Below, piece by piece: positions 40,845 through 49,870 of a DNA stretch of 64,000 nucleotides. Position 1 is the first letter of the stretch; each line of letters opens with the position of its first letter. A program made the position numbers and the translations under genes. The stretch is from Fibrobacter sp. UWH4 (lineage in GTDB: Bacteria; Fibrobacterota; Fibrobacteria; Fibrobacterales; Fibrobacteraceae): assembly GCF_900142475.1 (NCBI RefSeq), contig NZ_FRAY01000004.1, positions 62,001 through 126,000 on the forward strand, given 5' to 3'. Under the pieces are notes generated by a model. That model did not search any database, was not told the origin of the DNA, and worked only from the letters and a program-made list of their open reading frames with translations.

Positions 40845-40908
40845 GACCGCCTCCATCATTAAGCACCTATGGAGTTCGCCCCAATCGCAAAGAATCCTGC
40901 CATATTTT

Positions 40909-41162
40909 GTATGAATACAAAAAAGGCGCGAGTCGTTGCATTTACCAAAGTGAGGCTGTGCAATGCCTAAGAACGATAAACGCAAACGACCCACGCCCCA
41001 TAAGGGCTGTTGCCCCTTGGCCATACGACCAAAGACCGACATAAAAATCGGTACGACAAACTGAAGTATACCGCAAAACGGCATACCTGCGTGAGCGTTC
41101 GCCCTGTCCTCGTTCTTTTGAAACTTGCACATTTCACTTTGAGAACAAGAGCAAAACTCTTT
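40909..41162 (-). ncRNA. Structured leader RNA, copy A, with terminator/antiterminator switch
   Basis: Minus-strand 5' leader of the lipoprotein operon. From 5' to 3': a small AGAG-loop-CTCT hairpin, then a hairpin with outer GTTCT/AGAAC and inner TGAAA/TTTCA pairs. P1 (41104-41086, GCGAACGCTCACGC) and local hairpins come next, then P2 (40999-40981, GCGTGGGTCGTTTGC) and P3 (40938-40925, CAACGACTCGCGCC) followed by TTTTTTG. P2 can pair with P1 over 14 bp with one bulged base, or with P3 over 13 bp to form an intrinsic terminator. The two pairings exclude each other. Related RNAs occur at 58085 and 57800. Their trigger is unknown. Confidence 0.7.
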
Positions 41163-41535
41163 TACCCCTAAAAAATAATTTAAAAATAGGCAAATAGAAC
41201 AAAAAATTTACAAGAAAACACATTATTTGACGAAATAACGCATTTTTTCAATAATCAACTAAAGCGCTCATCCAATTTGGAGTAAAATTGCATGTAATTC
41301 CTTGATTATTCAAAGCCAGGCGTTGCGGGCTGGCGTCTGAAGCCCGCATAGAAGGGGTAGCGGAAGACCCGGCTAGGGCGGGTTTAATAGGAGATGCCCG
41401 ACCAAGTCGGGCATGACACCAGGGAGGGGTCGGGGCTGTAGCGAGGGGAAGACATGCCCCTCTTATTTAAAACTTTTGTATATTACCTCCTAACAGGCAC
41501 TGGCAGCGGAATTCCGTCTGCAAGCCTTGACTGAC
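41163..41535. other. Long intergenic region with short hairpins and a dispersed repeat
   Basis: No gene is supported here. The first 130 bp are AT-rich and probably hold the promoter of leader A. Around 41335-41350 GCGGGCT pairs with AGCCCGC. The segment GGGTAGCGGAAGACCCGGCT at about 41356 may be part of a wider repeat, and 41389-41418 is a clear dispersed element. The end (about 41490-41535) contains ATTACCTCC and the arms leading into the large hairpin before rhuM. Confidence 0.35.
41389..41418. repeat. Dispersed palindromic repeat
   Basis: AGGAGATGCCCGACCAAGTC followed by GGGCATGACA. Its inner arms GCCCGAC and GTCGGGC pair. The outer sequence is shared with 26054-26083 (reverse) and 19187-19248. 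Confidence 0.65.
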
Positions 41536-41539
41536 GAAT

Positions 41540-41607
41540 AAGTCGGCTTTTTGGTATATCCCCAATAATTGTTGGGGTTTAGTATATCCAAAGGCCGACT
41601 TTTTTTG
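41540..41607 (+). terminator. Large hairpin with T tract upstream of rhuM
   Basis: AAGTCGGC (41540-41547) pairs with GCCGACTT (41594-41601). Inside it GG-TATA pairs with TATA-T-CC, and CCCCAA with TTGGGG. Seven T residues follow. It has the form of an intrinsic terminator placed 38 bp before rhuM, so it could attenuate rhuM or end a small transcript from 41400-41530. Confidence 0.6.
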
Positions 41608-41641
41608 TTTATAGGAGCAAAATTTGTTTATAGGAGCAAAA
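41604..41641 (+). repeat. 19-bp tandem duplication containing the rhuM ribosome binding site
   Basis: TTTGTTTATAGGAGCAAAA occurs twice in direct succession (41604-41622 and 41623-41641). Each copy has an AGGAG box, but only the second is at the right distance from the ATG at 41645. Confidence 0.9.
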
Positions 41642-41644
41642 AAA

Positions 41645-42598
41645 ATGAAAGAAACCGAAGAAAAAGGTGAAATCGTCCTTTACCAGCCGGAAGGTGAAGT
41701 CCGCTTGGAGGTGCGTGTTGAAAACGAGACGGTCTGGCTCACGCAGGCACAGATGGCACGATTATTCGAGAGAGACCGTTCCGTTATTGCAAAGCACATC
41801 AAAAACGCGTTCAATGAAGGCGAATTAGATTCCAAAGTGGTATGTGCAAATTTTGCACATACCACTCCGCATGGCGCAATCAAAGGGAAAACACAATCTT
41901 CGGAAGTCGTCCTATATAATTTAGATGTCATCATTTCCGTCGGCTATCGAGTCAAGTCCATTGCAGGAACACGTTTTCGCCAGTGGGCAAATAAAATCCT
42001 GAAAGACTACATGCTCAAAGGTTATGCCGTAAATCAACGAATGGTTGCGACTGGAATGCAGATCGCCAATCAGTTTCAGGAACAACGGCAATTAATTGAA
42101 AACCAGGGAACGAAACTCGAAAATGTGGACAATCGTCTTTCGACCGTTGAAAAACATATTGATTTCTTTGTCAAAGCCGTCCAAACACCCACAGGAGGCA
42201 TCCTTGCGACAGGAACTCGGTTTGACGGACTTGTTCTGATTGCTGATTTGGTGAAATCCGCGAAGCGGTCCGTGGTGTTTATCGATCCATATGCAAATCT
42301 CGATGTTTTAAAATTTGCCGCGATGCGGGCAAAAGATGTTAAGGCTGTCATTTATTCCGCTCATATCACACCCGAATTTAAAGCAGCCAAGGACATGCAC
42401 AATAAGCAATATCCTGGTTTGGAATTAAAAACGATGCGCACTATTCACGACCGATTTTTGCTTGTGGATGATACAGTTTATCACTTTGGGGCCTCGTTCA
42501 AGGATATGGGTAATGAAATGACGGCTTTTAGCGTTTTGAATTTCGTGACGCCGGAAGAAGTCATCTCCAAAATCCAGGCAAGTATGAAGGGAAAATAA
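41645..42598 (+). CDS. rhuM: RhuM-family protein with C-terminal PLD-like domain
   Basis: A 317-residue protein. The N-terminal RhuM domain (about 1-140) includes V-W-L-T-Q-A-Q-M-A-R-L-F-E-R-D-R-S-V-I and N-L-D-V-I-I-S-V-G-Y-R-V-K-S. RhuM proteins are known from pathogenicity and phage-related islands, and their biochemical role is unclear. Residues from about 180 form a phospholipase-D-like half (F-D-G-L-V-L-I-A-D-L-V...I-H-D-R-F-L-L-V-D-D) in which H-x-R-x4-D replaces H-x-K-x4-D. The same C-terminal domain is in the ORF6N protein at 58307. A 31-bp palindrome lies inside the coding sequence. It stands alone, with its own hairpin-containing leader. Confidence 0.82.
   Translation: MKETEEKGEIVLYQPEGEVRLEVRVENETVWLTQAQMARLFERDRSVIAKHIKNAFNEGELDSKVVCANFAHTTPHGAIKGKTQSSEVVLYNLDVIISVGYRVKSIAGTRFRQWANKILKDYMLKGYAVNQRMVATGMQIANQFQEQRQLIENQGTKLENVDNRLSTVEKHIDFFVKAVQTPTGGILATGTRFDGLVLIADLVKSAKRSVVFIDPYANLDVLKFAAMRAKDVKAVIYSAHITPEFKAAKDMHNKQYPGLELKTMRTIHDRFLLVDDTVYHFGASFKDMGNEMTAFSVLNFVTPEEVISKIQASMKGK
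41836..41866 (+). repeat. 31-bp perfect palindrome inside rhuM
   Basis: Arms AGTGGTATGTGCAAA and TTTGCACATACCACT (15 bp each) flank a single central T. The segment is read as K-V-V-C-A-N-F-A-H-T-T. It could form a strong hairpin in the mRNA or bind a dimeric protein. Confidence 0.92.
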
Positions 42599-42616
42599 TC
42601 TCGATGCTATCCTTCT

Positions 42617-42649
42617 AAAAAAAAGCCACCCGCGGTTAAGCAGGGTGGC
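42617..42649 (-). terminator. Terminator of the TonB receptor operon
   Basis: Minus strand GCCACCC pairs with GGGTGGC over an 11-nt loop, followed by eight T residues. On the plus strand the tail is only CTTATT, so it mainly serves the minus-strand gene at 42677, with weaker use for rhuM. Confidence 0.8.
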
Positions 42650-42676
42650 CTTATTGTATGGTGATTGGACTAGATC

Positions 42677-43933
42677 TTAGTCAACCATCGGAACGATGTA
42701 GTAGGCGGTTCCGGTGGTCACGTCCATCTCCTTGGCGACCTTGCCGCTTGCGATGTCGTAACGGTAGATAGCGCCGCCCTTCTTGTCGGCATGTCCCAGG
42801 AGCACGCTCTTGCCGTCGGCATCCAGGTGAATGGACGGGGCAAACCACGGGATGGTCGGAGAAAGATCCACTTTTTCGACAGTCTTCTTGTAAACATCGA
42901 CAACCACAAACTGCCATTCGTAATTGTTGAAGTTGCTCGGGTCGGCAAAGCTGCCGAAGAATCCCATAAACTTGCCGTCACCCATGTAGGTGCCGCCCAC
43001 CATCAGGTTGTTTTCGTTCGTTTTCTTGCCATCGTATTCGGCATCGTGCATGCGGAAAATCCAATCCTTATCGAATTCGGTTTCACCCTTCTTGATACGG
43101 ATCCAGCCTTCCTTGTAGCCTTCAACGTAGCAGTAAGAGGCGTTGGAATAGAAATAGATATCACCCTTTTCATCGACAAAGGACATGGTGTTGTTCATGT
43201 CGTCCATGCCGCCAACGGCTGCAACCTTATCGCTAAAAATGGCTTTTTCGACCTTGTCTGTTTTCACGTCGATAATCACCACGGAGGCGCGCGGGCCCGC
43301 GATGAATTTGTTGAAGTCGACAAACTGGCTCAAGGTCAGGAACATCTTGCCGTCACGGATTACGGCGGAGCCCGGAACTGACGTCAAAGCGCCGCTTTCT
43401 TCATCAATGTACTCGGAAAGATCGATGGTAGCCGTGGTCTTGAGCGTTGTCGGGTCAAGGGCGGTAATGGCGTCGCCCATGGACTGTTCCACGTACATCT
43501 TGTTTTCGTCAACGAACTTCATCATGATGGCGCGGGCCCCCTGGAACTTGGCCGTAGCAGAGGCCTTGGCAGGCATATTGCCGTCTTTGTCCAGTTCATA
43601 ACGCGATAGAGTGCTGTTCATGGCATCATCGGTGGCGAGCACGTAAACGGAACCGTTGAAGTAAGCGACGCCGCCTGCGTTCGGAGCTTCGATAAAGTCT
43701 TCGACAACCTTGGCTTGATTATCGGAAAGAGAAGCTGTTCCGACAAATTGAGAGGCTTCCATCATGAAGGAGAGCAGGTACTTGTCCCCCGAAGAAGAGC
43801 CGTTGTCATTAGCGGAACTGGAGCTAGAGTCATCGCCGCAGGCGGCAAGCATCAATGCGGAAGACATTGTCGCAGCAACGAGGCCCTTCGACAGGCTCAG
43901 GGACCTTGTATTATTTTTTTTGAAGAGGTTCAT
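42677..43933 (-). CDS. DUF4374-like lipoprotein of a TonB receptor operon
   Basis: A 418-residue lipoprotein (lipobox L-A-A-C, then G-D-D-S-S-S-S). The mature part reads as a seven-bladed beta-propeller-like protein of the DUF4374 type: V-G-G-M-D-D-M-N-N-T-M-S-F-V-D, Y-D-G-K-K-T-N-E-N-N-L-M-V-G-G, D-L-S-P-T-I-P-W-F-A-P-S. Such proteins accompany TonB-dependent receptors for iron complexes in the FCB group. Its start lies 15 bp after the receptor stop, so they form one operon. The signal peptide contains S-L-S-L-S-K-G, the translation of a dispersed repeat, which lengthens the N-region. Confidence 0.75.
   Translation of the reverse strand: MNLFKKNNTRSLSLSKGLVAATMSSALMLAACGDDSSSSSANDNGSSSGDKYLLSFMMEASQFVGTASLSDNQAKVVEDFIEAPNAGGVAYFNGSVYVLATDDAMNSTLSRYELDKDGNMPAKASATAKFQGARAIMMKFVDENKMYVEQSMGDAITALDPTTLKTTATIDLSEYIDEESGALTSVPGSAVIRDGKMFLTLSQFVDFNKFIAGPRASVVIIDVKTDKVEKAIFSDKVAAVGGMDDMNNTMSFVDEKGDIYFYSNASYCYVEGYKEGWIRIKKGETEFDKDWIFRMHDAEYDGKKTNENNLMVGGTYMGDGKFMGFFGSFADPSNFNNYEWQFVVVDVYKKTVEKVDLSPTIPWFAPSIHLDADGKSVLLGHADKKGGAIYRYDIASGKVAKEMDVTTGTAYYIVPMVD
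43882..43907. repeat. Dispersed repeat inside a signal peptide
   Basis: GGCCCTTCGACAGGCTCAGG, then GACC. The unit is the same as in feoB and in the ECF ATPase gene, but here it is read as R-S-L-S-L-S-K-G in the signal peptide of the DUF4374-like lipoprotein. Confidence 0.7.
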
Positions 43934-43948
43934 TTGTTTTCCTTTTGT

Positions 43949-46228
43949 TTATAGTGTAAACTTGACTTTGGTCGCAAAGGCACGGCCGGGCTTGGATTCG
44001 CCGTACTTGTCATACACCCGGACATCCATGAAGTTGCGCACCTCGAAATTCCAGGAGAGCATGTTAGCGAAAATGGAGTATTCCACGCCTAAATCTTGAG
44101 TGAACGAGCTGGGAATGGTGCGGTCTTGCCTTTTGGAGACCTTCCAGGAGTAATAATATTCGTCAGTGTAATTGGCAAGCCAGTAAAGTTTGAAGAAATC
44201 ATCCCGGTAAAGCAAATCGCCCACATGGAATTCCGCACCAAAATTCATGTAGAGCGTAGGAATATTCGGTACGGTCAGTCCCTTGGCAATTCCGTAGGCC
44301 AAATCCGCTTCGCGGCTTTCAGCTTCTTGCCTGGTGAGGTTGTAAGAAAATGAAATGTATTCGTTCACATCAACTGCGGCATCAATTTCAAAGCCGGTCG
44401 TCTTGGTGCCAACACTGTTGTAGTACGGGCGCGGAACCGACGCGTAGTTGTTCCAATAAATGCGGTCTTCCATGAGCATGTAGAACCAGTTGAATTCCAG
44501 ATGCAGCTTCAAGAGCAGCGGAATCTGCCGCATATCCAGTTCGGCACCTGCGGTAAAGTTGTCGGACTTTTCGGGTTTTAAGTTCGGGGAACACTGCACA
44601 TACATTCCGTCGCCAAAGATTTCTTCGCGGGTCGGGAATCGCAGGCTATGCTGGTAGCCTCCCTTGACGGCAAACTGTTCAACTACAGACAAATTGTCAA
44701 TCAATTTGACGCGGAGATTTTCGCTGTAACCGAAATCCCTATTTTCGGCATAGTCGTCTGTCAACTGCTGTATACGCTTTTCGCCGTCGTCGTCAGCCTT
44801 GATGGAGTAGTAATATCCCTTGACGCCCGCCACATTCTGGATTCGTTCGTTCCAGAAGTTATTTTCGAGAGAAAGCCCCGTTACAACGGAATGGCTGTGC
44901 CCGGGGAATCCGGCACTGTTAAGCGCCTGACCTTTAGCGACGCGCTTGTCTTCCGGATCTTGCGATTCGTAACGGTAAAGGCCGCTCCAGGTGAGAATGT
45001 GGTTTTGCGTGAACGCGTAGTCAAAATTCCAGGGCGCGACAATCGTCTGGTTTTCGCGTTCGATATGCGACGCCCCACCCATAGAAATTTCGCCAAAAGC
45101 GGTATTCGCTTCGCGAACATTCTCTTTGTCCCAGCCGTAGTAATAAGTATGGCTCGTATCTATGACTGCCTCTTTACCGAAGGCGTAGCTGAACGAGAGC
45201 GCAGCCGAAAGCCCCTTCACAAACAAATTCGCTTTTTCAAGGGAAAGGTTCACGCCATACGATTGCGCATTGGCGTTTGCCTCTTCGATGCGGTGGGAAT
45301 TCGACTGGATTTCTTTATCCATCGCGTTGTAAATCACGCCCAAAGTCGCCTTGTCAAAGAAATATTTTTCGAACGAGACATACGGCAATACATTGTAACT
45401 GTAATAACGGTCGTGATCACGCGTTACGGTCGTATCCATGTAAGGAGTAGTGAATTCGTAATCATTATCGGAATAGTTGTAATAGGCCGAAAGTCCGGTG
45501 GCGATAGCGCGGTTCTTGGCAGAATCGGTTACCCACACATATTTTGCGTCGAGGGAGGCCTTGTGCGTATTGAAACTTCCGAAGCTGTAAGAGCCCGTAA
45601 TGGAACTCTTGGGCAAGTCATGCGTCACGATGTTGATGACACCGCCCATGCCGTCGGTCGCAAAGCGTTCGGGCACATAGCTCTTGTAGATTTCGATGCG
45701 GTCAATCTTATCGATGGGAATATCGTTGACGGAGAAATTCCCGTTGCCGTTATCGACTGGGACTCCATCGACAAGCACCTTCACGTTCTTGCCTTCCATG
45801 CCGCGGATGTTGATTTTGCTTTCGCTGCCCATGCCGCCCGACTGGCGGATTTTCACGCCCGAAGAGCGGTTCGTGGCGTCCGCGATGGTGGCACTGGAGC
45901 CTTGCAGTTCCGTGGCATCCATCACCTTGACCGATTCGGCCTTGGTTTTCTTATCGACCGGGGCAGCCTCATTGATTCCTTCGCCCTCGATTCCCATTTC
46001 GTCGAGGACCGTTACGCCGGACGAGCCCGATTTCGCTGCGGACTGTTCTGCCAGAGCGCTTTCGTTTGTGGAGGTTTCCTCGCCAAAAACATCGTCAAAA
46101 TTCGTAATTTCTTCGGTAGATTCGGTGTTTTCACCGTTCGTCGATTCCTGCGCACGCGCGGCCACAGAGGCAATCGCGACCATTACCAACACGAGAGTTG
46201 TCAATTTGTATGCAAAAATGTGTTTCAT
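43949..46228 (-). CDS. TonB-dependent outer membrane receptor
   Basis: A 759-residue receptor that takes up a large ligand across the outer membrane with TonB energy. The signal peptide (MKHIFAYKLTTLVLVMVAIASVAARA) is followed by an acidic extension of about 90 residues. The plug (V-M-D-A-T-E-L-Q-G-S-S-A-T-I-A-D-A, N-I-R-G-M-E-G-K-N-V-K-V-L-V-D-G-V-P) and a 22-strand-type barrel follow. A canonical C-terminal strand ends in V-K-F-T-L. The start ATG 46228 has no Shine-Dalgarno but a CCAAATTGA-type box upstream. It is divergent from the ABC genes across a 12-bp inverted repeat. The ligand is probably a siderophore, haem or other metal complex. Confidence 0.9.
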   Translation of the reverse strand: MKHIFAYKLTTLVLVMVAIASVAARAQESTNGENTESTEEITNFDDVFGEETSTNESALAEQSAAKSGSSGVTVLDEMGIEGEGINEAAPVDKKTKAESVKVMDATELQGSSATIADATNRSSGVKIRQSGGMGSESKINIRGMEGKNVKVLVDGVPVDNGNGNFSVNDIPIDKIDRIEIYKSYVPERFATDGMGGVINIVTHDLPKSSITGSYSFGSFNTHKASLDAKYVWVTDSAKNRAIATGLSAYYNYSDNDYEFTTPYMDTTVTRDHDRYYSYNVLPYVSFEKYFFDKATLGVIYNAMDKEIQSNSHRIEEANANAQSYGVNLSLEKANLFVKGLSAALSFSYAFGKEAVIDTSHTYYYGWDKENVREANTAFGEISMGGASHIERENQTIVAPWNFDYAFTQNHILTWSGLYRYESQDPEDKRVAKGQALNSAGFPGHSHSVVTGLSLENNFWNERIQNVAGVKGYYYSIKADDDGEKRIQQLTDDYAENRDFGYSENLRVKLIDNLSVVEQFAVKGGYQHSLRFPTREEIFGDGMYVQCSPNLKPEKSDNFTAGAELDMRQIPLLLKLHLEFNWFYMLMEDRIYWNNYASVPRPYYNSVGTKTTGFEIDAAVDVNEYISFSYNLTRQEAESREADLAYGIAKGLTVPNIPTLYMNFGAEFHVGDLLYRDDFFKLYWLANYTDEYYYSWKVSKRQDRTIPSSFTQDLGVEYSIFANMLSWNFEVRNFMDVRVYDKYGESKPGRAFATKVKFTL

Positions 46229-46260
46229 CGCGCCCAAATTGAGAAATAAGCGCAAGAAAA

Positions 46261-46302
46261 TTCTACTCCAAAAGGTTTGGTGAAAATCCGTTTGGAGTAG
46301 AA
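46261..46302. promoter_or_regulatory. Inverted repeat between receptor and ABC genes
   Basis: TTCTACTCCAAA (46261-46272) and TTTGGAGTAGAA (46291-46302) are perfect 12-bp inverted arms 18 bp apart, placed between divergent genes. The 10-mer TTGGAGTAGA also appears near the starts at 59462 and 62163. A shared repressor site, perhaps metal-responsive, is plausible. Confidence 0.55.
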
Positions 46303-46354
46303 CAGAAAACGGTTTTTTCCAAAATTTGATTCAGCCCTTTTGGGAGGAAACGCT

Positions 46355-48121
<1,767 letters not shown>

Positions 48122-49870
48122 ATGTTCGATACTCTCATCAAGTTCTTTAATTTCTGCAATGCAGAAAACCGCCACAAGTTCTACGGCTCAATCATCGTGG
48201 GAATTTTCAATTCCTTCTTCATGGCGCTCCGCATCGGAGCTATGGCTGTCATGTTGCAGGGCGTCATTCGCCATGTGCAGGGAATCGCGCCGTTTACCAT
48301 GGACACCGTCTGGCTTTCGCTTGGAATCATGGTGGCAAGCCTTATCGGCGCAACCGTCACCAAGCGCATCATGAGCATGTGGCAAACCGAAGGTGGCTAC
48401 CGCACTTGCGCCTCCAAGCGCATCGAAATCGCCGAACACCTACGCTACCTGCCCATGGGCTACTTCAACAAAAACAGCCTCGGCTACATTACCTCCGTCA
48501 CCACCAACACTATGGAACAGCTTGGCGATGTGGCAACACGCGTTGTCATGATGGTTACGCAGGGCATTCTCGACACCATTCTCATCATCGTGATGATTGC
48601 CTTTTTCGATTGGCGAATTGCGATTGTCGCGACCATCGGCTTTGCGCTCTTCCAATTCATCAACACGCTCATGCGCATGAACGTTCGCGCTATTTCGCAC
48701 GAAAAAGTGGAATGCGACAGCAAGGTCGTTGAAAAAGTTCTCGAATACATCCAGGGAATTGCCGAAGTCAAGGCCTACAACATGACCGGCAAGCGCTCCA
48801 AGGAACTGAACGAAGTCATCGACAAGTGCACTGCAGCAAACATCAGCATGGAACTCAAGTGCGTCCCGCTTTCGAACTTGCAGACCTTTATTGCAAAGCT
48901 CACTGGCGTTGCCATCATGATGTTCTCGATTCATTTCTACTTGAACGGCAGCATGGAACTTGCCAACTGCGCCGTTATGCTGGTGTGCTCCTTCATGCTC
49001 TTTGCGGCCCTGGAACTGGGCGGTAGCTACGCGGCCCTCCTCCGCACCGTAGATATCGCCGTGAACCGCGCAAACGATATCTTGAACAAGCCCACCATGG
49101 ACATCGATGGCGAAGACATTGCCCCCGTGAATCACGACATCAAGGCCGACAGCATCGATTTCGCCTATGATAAGCGCAAAATCATTGACAACGTGACGCT
49201 TTCCATTCCCGAAAAGACGACCACGGCCATCGTGGGCCCGAGCGGTTCTGGCAAGACGACGCTTTGCCATTTGCTCTCTCGCTTCTGGGACGTAAACGCA
49301 GGCTCGGTGACTCTGGGCGGCCGCCGCGTGCAAGATTACAGCATGGACAGCCTGATGAAGAATTTCAGTTTCGTGTTCCAGAACGTGTATCTGTTCCGCG
49401 ATACGATTGAAAACAACATCAAGTTCGGAAATCCAAGCGCCACGCACGAGCAAGTCGTGGAAGCCGCCAAGAAAGCCTGCTGCCACGACTTTATTGAAAA
49501 ACTCCCCGACGGCTACAACACGGTCATTGGCGAGGGCGGCACAAGCCTCAGCGGCGGTGAACGCCAGCGCATCTCGATTGCACGCGCTATCATGAAGGAT
49601 TCACCGGTCATCATTCTGGACGAAGCGACCGCGAACGTGGACCCGGAAAATGAACGCGACTTGATGAACGCTATCCAGGAACTGACCCGCGAAAAGACGG
49701 TCATCATGATCGCGCACCGCTTAAAAACCGTGCGTCACGCCGACCAGATTATCGTCTTGGATAAAGGCCGCATCGTGGAACAGGGCAAGCACGAAGAACT
49801 CGTGAAGAACGGCGGAATCTACGCCCGATTCATTGATTCCCGCCGCGATGCTGTTAGCTGGAAACTGTAA
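48122..49870 (+). CDS. ABC transporter, fused permease-ATPase, second subunit
   Basis: A 582-residue partner of the previous gene, with the same plan: membrane domain to about residue 310, Walker A (G-P-S-G-S-G-K-T-T), L-S-G-G-E-R-Q-R signature and D-E-A-T-A-N-V-D. It begins on the base after the upstream stop and its last base is the first base of the MATE gene, which argues for one transcript. Substrate unknown. The operon context suggests metal-chelate traffic. Confidence 0.88.
   Translation: MFDTLIKFFNFCNAENRHKFYGSIIVGIFNSFFMALRIGAMAVMLQGVIRHVQGIAPFTMDTVWLSLGIMVASLIGATVTKRIMSMWQTEGGYRTCASKRIEIAEHLRYLPMGYFNKNSLGYITSVTTNTMEQLGDVATRVVMMVTQGILDTILIIVMIAFFDWRIAIVATIGFALFQFINTLMRMNVRAISHEKVECDSKVVEKVLEYIQGIAEVKAYNMTGKRSKELNEVIDKCTAANISMELKCVPLSNLQTFIAKLTGVAIMMFSIHFYLNGSMELANCAVMLVCSFMLFAALELGGSYAALLRTVDIAVNRANDILNKPTMDIDGEDIAPVNHDIKADSIDFAYDKRKIIDNVTLSIPEKTTTAIVGPSGSGKTTLCHLLSRFWDVNAGSVTLGGRRVQDYSMDSLMKNFSFVFQNVYLFRDTIENNIKFGNPSATHEQVVEAAKKACCHDFIEKLPDGYNTVIGEGGTSLSGGERQRISIARAIMKDSPVIILDEATANVDPENERDLMNAIQELTREKTVIMIAHRLKTVRHADQIIVLDKGRIVEQGKHEELVKNGGIYARFIDSRRDAVSWKL

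Noticed and set aside
40845-41132. N-terminal extension of the TIGR02145 lipoprotein through the leader
   Set aside because: The frame is open, but ATG 40844 has a good ribosome binding site and signal peptide, and the upstream DNA is better explained as a structured RNA.
41330-41390. tRNA-like or rRNA-like segment around GGGGTAGCGGAAGACCCGG
   Set aside because: No cloverleaf or rRNA signature can be formed. It is only GC-rich with a short hairpin.
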